From Artemia franciscana (taxonomy: Eukaryota; Arthropoda; Branchiopoda; Anostraca; Artemiidae), in the NCBI RefSeq assembly GCF_032884065.1, contig NC_088879.1, positions 19,640,038 through 19,704,037 on the forward strand: a DNA stretch of 64,000 nt, written 5' to 3'. Position numbers and translations under genes: made by a program. The notes under the pieces were generated by a model, which saw only the letters and a program-made list of their open reading frames with translations, did no database searches and was not told where the DNA came from. Of this stretch, positions 36,076-64,000 are shown in pieces; within the stretch, counting starts at the first letter, position 1, and the number at the start of each line of letters is the position of its first letter.

Positions 36076-38450
36076 CTCTGTCCCTGTTTTTCTTCTCTTT
36101 TTTTAGTTTTTTTTAAATAAATGTGTCAATTTGGTCAATTATTGTCACCTTTGTCATATTGGGCCTCCTCCAAGATTTTTCTATAGATCCCCAGCCCCCC
36201 CCCTGAAAAGGATTAAGTTTAAAAAATTAAAAAAATTAAGCTGCACAGGCTATTTTAAATAAATTAATGTTTAACTTAACTGCATTGCAGGTTAGTGGTG
36301 CAAAATAACAATTCCAAACTTTTTTAGGTCACCACGCACTACTCTGCTACATGTGCTAGCAGTATCTTCCCTTGTCAAATTGGCGAAGATCCAACTCTAA
36401 AAATTGTCCCATCCTCCTCGGATTTAAGGTTGGTTCAAGTATTCCCAGCAAGGGTTGATTTCAGCTTGCAAATTAGTCTTTTACTTTGCTTGATTCGCTA
36501 AGTAGACAAAATCAGCAAATAATTTTACAAGGCTAGACAAGCTTGCATCACACCATGCAAGCAGCGTGCTGGGCGAGATTGGATCAGCTGCATTATTTCT
36601 AATAAGCAATTCATTGCAAAAAGACGACAATTGGTATTTCTATTCAGTCACTCTCCAACCCAAATAAGTTAGTTCAAATAATACAAAAAATGAGTCTTAA
36701 TCTATAAATAATTCCTAGTTCAAAAGCTGGTGTAAAATTCGTCAGCTGTTTTTAGCTTCTTCTTTTTCATCTTGATGTGCAAACTAAATGCGAATTGATT
36801 TTGATATTTTTGATTTTACTTCATGCCATTTGGACTTGTATGATGTAATCGACAAGCCTTTTCAACCCACAACAGCAATAGGTATGATTACGTAATCTGT
36901 CCGGGCTGTTTTCAAAATTTTAATTCAAAGATACTGCTGATATTTGGAAAATACTCTGTGTGGATAAAAAACAGAAAATAAAATAACAAACTTAAATTAA
37001 AAATACCGCAAAAACAAAGTCAAAAAGGTGATGCATGTAAATTCTAGATTTAAAAAAAGTAATTTTGTCATGGTAAAAAATTTCAGCTTCTTTTGTTTTT
37101 ACTAGGAGATCAAAATCATCCATTACTACCCCGGGTCTTTGATTCATCAATATTTTTCAAGGATGTATTACCAGTGCCTAGAGGGGAACCAAGCAGTGCT
37201 TCGACTATTCGATTTTTCTTATTTTTATTCCAATTTTCCATAAGTTTTTTAAGGTCTAATTTCTCAGTATTTACCTCCTTAGAAATAAAAGTATATTTTT
37301 TTTCCCTGACTTCCACAGTATGTACCTGAAAAGCAAAGCGAAACGACATCTTACTTCAGATAATGATATCATACAAGATCTTTTCACTAGCGAAAATAAA
37401 TATAAAAAACAGATAAGTTTTATCTCCAGAAACATCTTTTGGAAAAATCTTTTAATGATATAGGATATTTCTTTTCTTCCTAACTTACTTCTGTCTCAGT
37501 TTTTAAGTAGCCTCCACTGGTAAGCCTAATAGGCTTTGTGCATTACCTTATTTAAGAAGAAATTTTCCAATAATCAATTATTTACTATATCAGTTTGATT
37601 GAATAATAAGAAAATAGTGTCCCATTTATCACTTCAAGTAAGGTTGTTGAGTGTGGAGGCGCTGGATGCATACAACCAGAGCTTCACACTAAAGGTTTAC
37701 CCCTTCTGTTAATTTGATCTTGCATATTAGCAAGATTAACACAGGTCATTCTTACTTTTTGACTACTTCATTCGAAAAAAGCACATTTTCCCTGTATGTC
37801 CCTAAAAACCTTTAGTTTAACCTAGATTCCCCTAAATCCCTAGATAAAAATAAGTGCTCTTAAAAGAAGCAATTTCTCCTAAAAGAGGGAGAAAGCCCAG
37901 GAACCAAGTAAAAATTTTAAAACTTGTTTTTCCAGCGGTTTTCTACTAGAAAGCTAACCAAAGGGCATCAACAGATAAAATCTAGCCAATACTTCTTTTC
38001 TCATATAGCTACGCAGATAGCCTCTAAATTGAGGTGCAACTCTGTCAGTGGACGAATACAAAACCCAAAATAAGTCATTGAGTAGGAAGCTTGGGAAAAA
38101 CACAAGCATTATCAAAATTAAAAGGAAGGGAAATATAGTAATAAATAATTTGAGGGAAATAGAAAAATGGAAAAAGATTCTTAGGATGTAATATTATGCC
38201 AGCTATCGAATCTATGGTATGTCAAGGGGCCAGATTCGCAAAAGCAACACCGCAAAAAATTTTAAACTGACTTTTATTGCTAATTGGCATTTTAATATAG
38301 TTTCCATTAGTCTGGCGGGTGCAGTTGCATAATTTGTTGGTATTTGCTTCCATGCTTGATTATAAAGAAAATTCTTGAGCATATTTGAAACGCATGAATC
38401 AAAATACATAATCTAGAGCATGCTTAGATCAAGAAAGAATGGTTGATGCA
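36076..38450. other. 2.4-kb segment absent from the left duplicate
   Basis: Homology with 5.76-7.45 kb stops near 36075 and resumes near 38460. A hairpin (GGGTGCCAGA...TCTGGCACCC, 36050-36075) lies at the left breakpoint. The segment has no clear terminal repeats. It holds one plausible short ORF on the minus strand (37116-37349). It is either an insertion in the source locus or a deletion from the copy. Confidence 0.5.
37116..37349 (-). CDS. Possible small protein or terminal exon, 77 codons
   Basis: ATG at 37349 opens MSFRFAFQVHTVEVREKKYT and ends at TGA (37116-37118). The protein is hydrophilic and rich in K, E and N, with regular composition unlike the repeat frames around it. I do not recognise it. 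Within it, 'gcttttcag' just before codon 9 is also a good 3' splice site in phase 0. The segment could therefore be a terminal exon starting VHTVEVREKK, of an unknown gene or an alternative end. Evidence is limited to open-frame quality. Confidence 0.3.
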   Translation of the reverse strand: MSFRFAFQVHTVEVREKKYTFISKEVNTEKLDLKKLMENWNKNKKNRIVEALLGSPLGTGNTSLKNIDESKTRGSNG

Positions 38451-38894
38451 AAAATACTCGCTTTCATGTAAAAATAATGATTAATTTTTTAAATAGTAAA
38501 CATGCATAAAAATAAATATGAAGATAAAAAATCTTTTAAAGATAAAACAAAAATATATCGATGCTATGTATTTTGCATTAACTAATAATTATGATTCACT
38601 TACTTGAATATTTTCTAAGCACTGCTAATGTACATGAAACCGAGCAGATGTGTGCACTCTCCGTGTAAGCTCAAAAAATGGATAGAAACCTAACGACGTC
38701 TGCGAAAAAAAAAAGCTGGATAAAGACTTATAACAACAAGCAGCTTATGAATATATATTGCAAACCCAACCTAACAAAATTAGTCGGTAATAAACCTACA
38801 TTTTCAGAAAAGAGATACTTCTTCATAGGAAAGCAAGATGTTTTAATTAGTGTGTGTTGACATAGAGCCAGCAATGTGTACAAAATGTTCAAAA

Positions 38895-55064
<16,170 letters not shown>

Positions 55065-58000
55065 CTGAAAATAAAAACAAATATATAAACAAAGAAAAAA
55101 AGAAAATAAAAACAAAGAAAATAAAAGCTAAATTTATGTTTTACCAGTGGGATGAACTAGCTGAAGAGTCGCCGAAGAACAGGCATCCAAAAGAAAAGAA
55201 AAAGGTATACTCTTTTGGAGGGCCCTCTTGTGAAAGTAATTTACCCCTACCCCGAAAAAATACAAGTCCCCCCCCCCACACGGAAAAAACTTCATCAATT
55301 CAGCTGCATTTACAAGCCATGAGATAAAACAGGGTACGCTTATCGGATTACTAATAAATTTTGTCCCATTTTAATGAGAAGCACTGACTGTTCAGTGCTT
55401 CAGGCATACAGAAAAGAAACAAAAAAAGAACGTACTCAGACGGATTATTTGAAAAAAAAGGTTTTGATGGCAAAAGCGCTCGAGAAATTTGGGCTTCAGG
55501 TATGTTGGGCTTGGGCTTCATATTATCATGCAATTCGATAAACAGATAGACAAGGTGCCATGGAGGCGCAGTGGATTTGATCTCTGCTTAGCACTACAGA
55601 AACCAGAAATCGATCTCGGCTGAGTGATTTACCGTAAGACCCGAAATTTGACCCCAGAGATGAAATTATAAGAAAGTCTCCATAGCAACCCAAAGAAGAA
55701 GAGAAAGATATATAGATGGACATTGAACAACAGATTTTAAAAATAAAAGCAAATACGTGATCGCAGGCTATGAGTTACTGATTCTTATAAATTAAATGAA
55801 GTAGGATGACATTTTATTTAATGTTATATAGCTTGTGAAAGCACACATGATATAGCGGTGCCTGAGAATTCTATGGAATAAGGTTAATACCCGGCTGTCA
55901 AAAGGCTTTCTTCCTCGAGATGACCTTACACGTTTGCAACATCAACTTAACGTAACCATTACTTAACAACGAGAAGTCTTAATACAAAGGTGCAAAGAGA
56001 GAAATCATTGTTAGAATACATCGGGTTAAAGAGAAATATTAGCAGAAATAAATGTAACTCAGCAATAAATAATGTAACAAAAAAAGCATTGGTATTTGAG
56101 TAATATTTCATTTACAATTAGAATAATAGAAGATAAATTCATTAACTATAAACTTAACAAAACTTTGATTTTTTTAATTAGAAGAAAAGAAGATTGTATT
56201 ATCTTTATTAGAAAATTTCCGCAATATTAAAGATATCAAGACAGTTAATGAACCTTCTAAGTCAACGGACCGGAGACTTGCTGTGAACCGGATGTTATTA
56301 TTTTGTTCAGCATAAATAGTTTGTTTTAGTTTTAATACTTTAGTTTCTCCACTGATGATGATGATTGACTGCGTCACCGAAATACCTAGAGCTTTTGTAT
56401 CTATTTGTTTCACTGTCTAATTTGGAACTCTTATTTGTTTCGTCAGAAAAGAAGCAGAAAAAAATTAGTACTAAGAAGAAAAAAAAACCGCCACAAAATT
56501 TATGTTGCGGTGGGAAATTTTAGAAGGCTTTGGATATTTTAACTGATCGTCTGCACACAAAAAGTTTTATGTATGTCAAATTATTTTTGTTTTTTAAGAA
56601 GATCAATCCGCCTAAGCCTCATTTTTTTTCTCCAGCAATTGAGCAATGTATGTATTAGTTAAATGGGAATAAATTCTAAACATATCTAAGACACAATCAG
56701 TTCATCCAATATTATTCAAAGAGACTTTCAGTACTTTTTATTTGTATTTTCATAGAAACAATCGAATCCCCCTCACATATTGAAATACTCTTTCTTGTTT
56801 AATCATTTTCTTTTCTATTTAAAAAATTGATGAAAATTTTTGGCCCTTCCCTTACATTTCCATAAATTGGCAACCCTGTGACACGGTTTTTTAGTAAGCT
56901 GGTTTCGGGTAGGTTGATTTTTAAATATGATGAACTGTTATGTACATTAAAATGATGCTGATAGTATCAGTATTTGTAATTGACTGTTCTAGAACAAGAA
57001 AATTTTCTATTCTTATACAAGAGTAAATCTAAAAAAATAAATTTGTCAATCAGACTTGAAAACCTCCTAGTTTGATAAATAAAGGGTTTATTTGCAGATT
57101 AGCGGCTCGTCTGAAGAAAGAATACTAATACAATGCGAGCACTGGAATTCCTATTTTATGCTTCTTTTTGGTATAATTGATGTTTCTCTGACAATACACC
57201 CGTCCCCCCACCCGATAGTCACATATGTAGTCTTAACTAAAATATTTCTTCGCTGTTTTATCATCTCGTGATGCGTCAGGAATTCTTTATTAAAATGGGT
57301 TTGCTGGATCCTTGACCAGTAAAACCCCTCTGTCTCTGTGATTTCAATGGTATTCTTGGATAGAATAATACTTTAAAATGCTGATAATAATGGAAGAATA
57401 CATGATAATGTGATTAAATTTGTGATTAAGATTCAATTTCAAAGAGTAGCAAGAGAGAGCACAGATCATTGATTCATAGTTTGTGGAACATATATATCTA
57501 CAAAGCTTATTCATTTTATTTGTTCTTTTTTTATTCTTTCTTTCCTTTATTTATATACCCTATTTTAGGATTCTGAAAAAACTGTGTTTCTACTTAAAAG
57601 TGCGATCTTGACATAGGTAGAAATTATAAATTGTCTAATAGAGCTTTCCAATACTCTTAAGGGTCTTCTAAATCAAACTAGCCTATATTTTTTCAAGACT
57701 AGTTAATGAATTTCTTACTCCTAGGAGAGAATTTTGTGTTTTGGGTGGTTTTGATGTTTTCAACAAGTTTTATTTATGGCAATTTTAAAAATAGGATAAT
57801 ATTTTCTCAAATAAACTACTTTTTCTATTGCTCTACTCAAGAAATAACACAAAACTATGATTTTTGGAATCATTTCGAACTTTACGGTGGCATTATCAAG
57901 ATGAATTTATACGCAAGTAGTTGCAGTTATAGTCACAGTCTTAAATAGTCGCAGTTACAGCCGCAGTAGTAGTGGTGGCCCTAAAAGTTTGAAGTTAATA

Positions 58001-58894
58001 CCCGTAGCAGTTCCTACGACATTGCAGATAGGCCCATTTTATAGTCTAGATGCGTATATCGTTATTCGATTTAGTTCAGCATTGCCTTCAACATTCCCTG
58101 AAGTTTCTCCTTTATACCCTTAGCCTTTTTGACAAACCCAGGATCAAGCATTCCCTCTTTGTAGTAAAGTGGTGTTAGATATAGTAAAGTGGTCGTTTAT
58201 CTGGTATGGGGTATGGTTTTAAGGTGCCCCTGGTGGAAATAGATAAAGATACTTTTTCTTGTAAAATTGAAGCGAAATATTTCGAATTTTAAAAAGTGCA
58301 AAAATACGCTACGTTGTTGCAAAAAGTAAAATTTTGATTAACGAATTTTACTGATTTCGTCAAAGTTGACACTATTTATTAAAACAGTGTTTTTAAAAAG
58401 AAACAGTGATTAGTTAACGCTTTATTGCCTATACTCAATACCCCCGTTTTAAATTTCTTCTATGCATATTTACCTCTTCGTTCTGTTTTTCTTGTTACAC
58501 CCCTGAAAGAACTAGTATTTAATATTTACTCTATCTTTTACGAATATACAAGGTGTATAATTATCCTCATTTCCTACTCTTCATTACTATCATAGTTACT
58601 GAGCGATGCCACAAAGTTAGGCGACACGCTAAATGGTTTGACCTATACTAATTGTCACAAAGAGTGCATGACCCCAAAAGATGGTTCAAGACTTTTTTCT
58701 TTTTTTTACAATAAAAAGCTTAACTCCTCGCTATAGGGGCCAGAAGTGCAAAGGCAAAAAATTATGCAGAGAACATTAAATATCATATTTTTTATAGATG
58801 GTGAATAGATTTTTATTTTATTTTTTATGGCGGGTTGGTTTTTATGACTTACTGTTTTTGTACCAATGTTTCTATGCAATTTTAAGTAATTTCA
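55065..58894. other. CCT3 intron or upstream sequence, no exon found
   Basis: The next upstream CCT3 exon should precede VPGGAIEE, but I find no matching segment here, so this intron probably extends past 58.9 kb or the window edge. Content is AT-rich, with triplet-type repetition (gcagttayagt) near 57910-57980. Confidence 0.45.
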
Positions 58895-59480
58895 TAAGCA
58901 ATTTTAGTAATTTCAACAATTTATTCTACGGCCTTTCTGGTTCAGGGGTCATTCTTAAAGAATTGGGATAAAACTTAAGATTTAGTGCAAAGAGCGAGGT
59001 ATTAACGAGGGGACTAACCCCCTCACATACATAATAAAAATGTAAGAATATAGAAGTTTGTTATGTAAGTTAATTCTTAAGTTACGTATATTTTTTACCA
59101 ATAAAAAACGTTCGTTAAAAATTATAAGTTCTAGTTGCCTTTTTAAGTAGCCAAAAAATTGGAGGGCAAATAGGCCTCGTTCCCCACCCTTATTTCTCAA
59201 AATCGTCTGATCAAAACTAAGAGAAAGCCGTTGAGCCAAAAAAAAAGAATTAATATGCAAATTTCATTTAAATAATTTATGTGCGGCGAGCCAAAATCAA
59301 ACATGCATTAATTCAAAAACGTTCAGAAATTAAATAAAAAAACTAGCTTTTTTAACGGAAAGTAAGCAGCGACATTAAAACTCAAAACGAACAAAAATTA
59401 CTCCGTGTACGAAAGGGGCGGTTCCCTTTTCAACGCCCCGCTCTTTACGCTAAAGTTTTTTACTGTTTAACAAAGTAGAA
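58895..59480 (-). repeat. Foldback-family repeat, minus orientation
   Basis: The reverse complement matches 61340-61700 and 63650-64000 ('ggctaaatggctttctc' block) and runs into the palindromic arm (59340-59480, 'aaaacgaacaaaaattactc'). Non-coding. Confidence 0.7.
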
Positions 59481-59759
59481 TTTAGAGAAATACTTTCCTT
59501 TAAAAAAACTAGTTTTTTTATTTTATTCATTAAAGTGACTAGTGCTATGTACTAGAATACCACTGCTGTGGCTAAGGTAGGAAATGAAGTTACTCCCTGG
59601 TTTTGTATTAAATCAGGAGTTAAGCGTTGTTGGGTTCTAGTCCCATTTACATGGATCATTTTGATGGACTTTGTCTTTGTTTTAGAACTTACAGCATAAC
59701 TTACTTTTTTCTTCTTCTTTTTTATAAAATGCGTATATAAACAATGTCAAAAGGTCGTC

Positions 59760-60060
59760 CTAATCGTATGGTTTGCGCGCTGGTTTTGGAATCTTTAGTT
59801 CGAAGGGTGAGGGTTCGATTCCTGGTGTAACTAGTTACTTGGTTTGGGACGGGGGTCATCGACTGGATTCTATAAGCCCAGCCAGAGTTGACCTAGCAAT
59901 AAAAGGCTACCTGGAGAAATCTGGGGAAGGTAAGCAGGAAGGATGTGCGAAAGCTCAGGATGGCCGGACCCCAAACCCCCATTTTACTTCTTGGCTGAAG
60001 ATCTTTGAAACGGAGATCAGCACTGCCGGTTTGGCCTTCAAGTGCCACATCCTTCATTAA
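59760..60060 (+). repeat. tRNA-derived SINE
   Basis: A perfect RNA polymerase III B box GGTTCGATTCC lies at 59812-59822, with an A-box-like TGGTTTGCGCGCTGG about 40 bp before it. A 240-bp unique body follows and stays open in one frame by chance. The fold of the head is tRNA-like but degenerate. The family differs from the SINE at 40555. Confidence 0.65.
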
Positions 60061-60489
60061 ACGATGTCAAAACTGTTTTTATTTTGTAAAATATTTTCAA
60101 TGGCCCAGAAATTAAATCCGTGAACTTATGGAAATGAATAGAAGAAAATATAAGAAAGGATATATCCCTTAATAGAAACATGGGGATATACACGCTTAAC
60201 AGCTTATGTATTACGAAAAAAATGATGTGAAATAGGAGAAATTTTTTCAGCTATTGAGAGAATATTAATGAAAAAAAAGTAAATATTTCATTATGATAAT
60301 TATGATGGTGATCTGGCTTTGAACGGAAGTACCATATGGCCTGATTGTACTGTTCAATGAACCACTAGGAGCATTTATGTATATTAATGCTTTTTTATAT
60401 ATTTTTTTGTCAGCCTTGGAAGAATCGTTTGATGTGTATGTTTTCTGAAATTTCGGAAGGGTAACTACCTCCCGGGCAGTTACGATGTC

Positions 60490-60700
60490 GGTAGATTCGA
60501 GCATGAGAATTTGAGAGAAATTTTCCAGGGACAGTTTAAATCTAAAATTGAGAGATTAAAATTTGACAATGTGAAAGATGGTTGGAATAATTCTAGAAAA
60601 ACTATTTGTGAAGTTGCTGATGGTGTCGATAGTGACGGTGTCTGGGAAGAAAGTTAGGACTGCAGCTAGGAATATTAGTGACAAAGCTTTATGGTTGATA
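60490..60700 (+). pseudogene. RTE-like LINE fragment, linker region
   Basis: It encodes ENLREIFQGQFKSKIERLKF, then KDGWNNSRKTICEVADGV and GKKVRTAARNISDKALWLI, the region between endonuclease and RT in the RTE-like family of this genome. A small frame change occurs near 60633. Truncated at both ends. Confidence 0.6.
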
Positions 60701-61189
60701 CAGATGATATTTTACTATTTATTTTGGTTCTACTTTCAAGTGCCTATCGAACAACCTGTTTTATGCCTAAATCATTGCTAATAAGGGAAGTTTCTTCAAA
60801 AAGTATTTTATAGCTTAGGTTATCAAAAATTTGACTGCTTAAGAAGGAATCAAAAGAAATATTTGCAGTATTAGAATTTAAAGCTTTAGTTGTGTAATTT
60901 GTTTTGCAGTTGTGGGCGTTTTTCTTTCTTTTTTTCTGAAGAAACTTCCCTTATTAGCAATGATTTAGGCATAAAACAGATTGTTCGATAGGCAATTGAA
61001 TTTAGAACCAAAGTAAAAAGTTATATTTCATTATATACGACTTTGGGAGAATATTCACTTAACGCCTTATATACAAATTTAACTAAAAGTTATATTAAAA
61101 TTTTTATTTTTTTTGTTTTTATATTAATATAATTGTTTTATATTTATATAATTTTATATTTTTTATAGCTTTTAATTGTTTTAAAAAGC

Positions 61190-61700
61190 AGAATTGTGGC
61201 AAAGAGTCAAACTTTAGCGTAAAGAGCGAGGGATTGCGGAGGGGACAATCCATTTCATATACGGAGTAATTTCTGTTCGTTTTAAGTTTTAATGTCGCTC
61301 CTTACTTTCAGTTAAAAAAACTATTTTTTTTTATGTAATTTCTGAACGTTTTTGAATTAATGCATGTTTGATTTTGACTCTCCACACGTAAACTATTCAA
61401 ATGAAATTGGCATATTAATTCCTTTTTTGGCTAAATGGCTTTCTCTTAGTTTTGATCATACGATTTTCAGAAATATGGGATGTCGAAGGAGGCCTAGTTG
61501 CCATGCAATTTTTCGGTTACATAAAAAGGCAACTATTAATTTTCATTTTTACGAATTTTTTTATTAGCAAAAAATATACGTAACTTTAGAATTAACTTAC
61601 GTAACAAACTTTTATATTCTTTAATTTTTATTATGTATATGAGGGGGTTTGTACCCTCGTTAATACCTCCTTCTTTACACTAAATCGTAAGTTTTGTCCC
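61190..61700 (+). repeat. Foldback-family repeat, plus orientation
   Basis: It has the arm 'agcgtaaagagcgagg' ... 'cggagtaatttctgttcg' followed by the unique 'ggctaaatggctttctc' body and ends with 'tatgagggggtttgtaccc'. The same layout appears at 63522-64000. Confidence 0.7.
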
Positions 61701-61757
61701 AATTCTTTAAGAATGACCCCTGAATCAGAAAGGCCGTAGAATAAATAGTTGAAATTA

Positions 61758-61832
61758 CTAAAAATACTTTAGCATAAAGAGCAAGGTATTTATCTCCTAA
61801 ATACCTCGCTCTTTATGCTAAAGTATTTTTAG
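61758..61832. repeat. Near-perfect 35-bp-arm hairpin
   Basis: Left arm 61758-61792 and right arm 61798-61832 are complementary with one mismatch around a 5-nt loop (tctcc). It is derived from the foldback family ('agcataaagagcaaggtat'). Confidence 0.85.
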
Positions 61833-62229
61833 AACCCCTCATATGCGTAATAATCTTTGTTCGTTTTAAGCTTCAATGCTACTTCTTCCTTTCATTTGAA
61901 AAAACGTTTTCATGTTTATTTTTCATTGTTTTCTTATGGTAATGCTAGAGAATCCTGCGCCCTTTTCATTGAATTTTTCTTCCCCCATGACAGATTCATC
62001 CAAGGAAAGATCCTCCAACATAGCCCCCTCTCCTCAGCCCCACCCCCAATTTAAAAAATCCCCCTGAAAACGTCTGTACACTTCCCAATAACCATTACTA
62101 TATGTAAACACTGGTCAAAGTTTGTAACTTGCAGCCCCTCTCCTAGGGATTGTGGGGGAATAAGTCATCCCCAAAGACATAGTTATTATGGTTTTCGACT
62201 ATGCTGAACAAAATGGCTATCTCAAAATT

Positions 62230-62775
62230 TTGATCCGTTGACTTTGGGAAAACATGAGCGTGGGAGGGGGCCTAGATGCCCTCCAGTTTTTTCGGTCACT
62301 TAAAAAGGGCACTAGAACTTTTCATTTCCGTTAGAATGAGCCCTCTTGCGACGTTCTAGGACCGCTTGGTCGATACGATGACCCCTGGGGAAAAAAAGAA
62401 AACAAACAAATAAACACGCACCCGTGATTTGTCTTCTGGCAAAAAATACAAAATTCCACATTTTTGTAGATAGGAGCTTGAAACTTCTTCAGTAGGGTTC
62501 TCTGATACGCTGAATCTGATGGTGTCATTTTCGCTAAGATCCTACGACTTTTAAGGGGTGTTTCCCCCTATTTTCCTAAATAAGGCAAATTTTCTCAGGC
62601 TCGTAACTTTTGATGGGTAAGACTAAACTTGATTAAACTTATATATTTAAAATCAGCATTAAAATGCGATTCTTTTCATGTAGCTATTGATATCAAAATT
62701 CAATTTCTTAGAGTTTTGGTTACTATTGAGCCGGGTCGCTCCTTACTACAGTTCGTTACCACGAACTGTTTGAAA
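62230..62775 (+). repeat. Interspersed repeat with 3' hairpin, copy 2
   Basis: A longer copy of the 30120-30370 repeat. It ends at CAGTTCGTTACCACGAACTG (62748-62767), an 8-bp perfect stem with a 4-nt loop, followed by tttga. Non-coding. Family unknown. Confidence 0.75.
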
Positions 62776-63084
62776 TGTTTATTTTTCTTTTATTCCATTT
62801 GAATGAACTATGTTTTTCACTTCGTTTGATGTACCATTCCAGGTTGAACTTTCCTGGACTAATGAAACTAGGACTGTTTTGAGAAAAAAATTTAGTTTTA
62901 AAGATTGTATTTTAATGTGAATTCTTTTATGTTCTTTGTTTTTCCTTTTCATTTGTTTTGGATATAGGATACCCTTAGATATAGGGTCGAAATATTCGTT
63001 TAAGTTGCATTACACTGTCTTATCAAAAAGATTCCCTATCATTCTACTTGTTGTTCATGATGGAAAGGCAGTGTGGTCTTCGTC

Positions 63085-63360
63085 GCTATTTAAGTGAGTA
63101 TAGTAATTATCGAGGCATTAGTCTGGCATTAGTACTTAGTTATGATACTTTTTAAACTGAAAGATGCTGTAGGCGAAGTTTTAAGAGAAGAACAGTGCGG
63201 TTTTAGAAAAGGTATAGGATGTGTCAACCAAATTTTCACTCTTACGTTATTAATTGAGAAATGCCTGAGTTGTCTAACACCTTTGGTCCTCAGTTTTATA
63301 GATTATGAGCAAGCGTTCAATTCTTTTGATAGAAGAACTTTGCAGGGGTCTTATCCTTGT
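63085..63360 (+). pseudogene. RTE-like LINE fragment, RT fingers/palm
   Basis: It encodes LSEYSNYRGISL, then LREEQCGFRKGIGCVNQIFT and LSFIDYEQAFNSFDRR. The last contains RT motif A with the first catalytic aspartate (family pattern F.DY..AFDS.DR). The D after AF is N here. It breaks off directly at the foldback repeat at 63369. Confidence 0.7.
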
Positions 63361-63368
63361 ATGATTAA

Positions 63369-64000
63369 ATAAAAAAAACAAGTTTTTTTAATTGAAAGTA
63401 AGGAGCGACATTAACACTTAAAACCAACAGAAATTACCCCGTATATGAAAGGGGCCCTCTTCAACGCCTTGAACTTTGCAATAAAGTTTGACTCTTTTTC
63501 TCAACTCTACTTTTTAATACAGTAAAAACTTTAGCGTAAAGAGCAGGGCGTTGAAGAAGGAGCAGCCCTTTTCATATACGGGGTAATTTCTGTTCGTTTT
63601 AAATTTTAATGTTGCTCCTTACTTTCAATTAAAAAAACTTTTTTCTTATTTAATTTTTGAACGTTTTTTAGTTAATCCATATTTTGATTTCGGCTTTCCG
63701 CAGATGAATAATTAAAGCGAAATTTGCAAATTTATTTATTTGGCTAAATGGCTTTCCCGTAGTTTTGATCGAATGATTTTGCGAAAAAAGGAAGGGAAGG
63801 AGGCCCAGTTGCTCTCTAATTTGTTGGGTATTTAAAAAGGCAACTGGAACTTTTAGTTTTTACGAACGTTTTCATTAGTAAAAGATATACGTAACTTACG
63901 AATTAGCTTACGTAACAAACTTCTATGTTCGTATATTTTTATTACGTATATGAGAAGGTTCGCCCGCTCGTCAATAACTCTTTGCATTAAAGCTTAAATT
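63369..64000 (+). repeat. Foldback-family repeat, most complete copy
   Basis: It opens with two inverted arms of about 122 bp (63374-63495 and 63522-63645) carrying 'acttaaaaccaacagaaatt' and its inverse. About 350 bp of non-palindromic body follows and runs off the window edge. Confidence 0.8.

Noticed and set aside
38212-38409. Minus-strand frame containing AVLLLRI, similar to the CCT3 C-terminus
   Set aside because: It does not continue as DDIVSG, and its context matches a dispersed repeat. The true last exon was found at 38895-39020 with correct phase and splice site.
55351-55533. Candidate upstream CCT3 exon
   Set aside because: The translation has no similarity to the CCT gamma segment expected before the VPGG exon.
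59773-60060. 95-codon open frame as a protein gene
   Set aside because: It coincides with a tRNA-derived SINE head with a perfect B box; the open frame is incidental.

Overview
This is eukaryotic nuclear DNA, almost certainly from an arthropod and probably a crustacean. A brine-shrimp-like genome is my weak guess, and the species cannot be fixed from sequence alone. The evidence is AT-rich sequence, kilobase introns with GT..AG borders, and a dense mix of Helitrons, LINEs, a Penelope-like element, tRNA-derived SINEs, hAT-like MITEs and long (TA)n tracts. Most short open frames are chance frames in repeats.

Only two substantial genes are convincing. (1) The 3' part of CCT3 (TCP-1 gamma, a subunit of the cytosolic chaperonin TRiC) is on the minus strand. 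Its five exons are 54915-55064, 49533-49835, 45620-45817, 43650-43919 and the stop-containing 38895-39020. All introns are phase 0, and the 5' exons lie beyond the right edge. (2) An intronless ankyrin-repeat gene with a PRANC/F-box-like C-terminus is on the plus strand at 11368-13986.

Layout. 0-11 kb is gene-poor. It holds an hAT-like MITE (2830-3311), a foldback repeat and, at 5.76-7.45 kb, a duplicated piece of the CCT3 3' end that includes a decayed copy of its last exon (6691-6816). 11.2-14.0 kb is the ankyrin gene. 14.07-29.66 kb is a nest of Helitrons and Helitron pieces on both strands, separated by (TA)n tracts. It holds a Rep/Pif1-helicase pseudogene (18.93-22.15 kb), a second, more decayed one (25.75-29.48 kb), several short non-autonomous copies with intact termini, three tRNA-like sequences and a Penelope-like fragment. 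29.8-31.9 kb holds LINE and tandem-repeat debris. 31.9-35.4 kb is a nearly intact CR1/L2-like LINE on the minus strand. 35.7-55.1 kb is the CCT3 3' flank and gene body, whose introns carry a complete 1,330-bp Helitron, SINEs, a long inverted repeat, a 3 x 214-bp tandem repeat and a second hAT-like MITE. 55.1-64 kb is repeat-rich, with foldback copies, a SINE and RTE-like LINE fragments.

The most interesting aspects are the Helitron family (GC hairpin plus CTAG 3' end, A^T insertion, head-to-tail junctions, CRE-like palindromes and tRNA-like cargo), the link between Helitron ends and (TA)n tracts, and the duplicated CCT3 terminal exon about 32 kb from its source.
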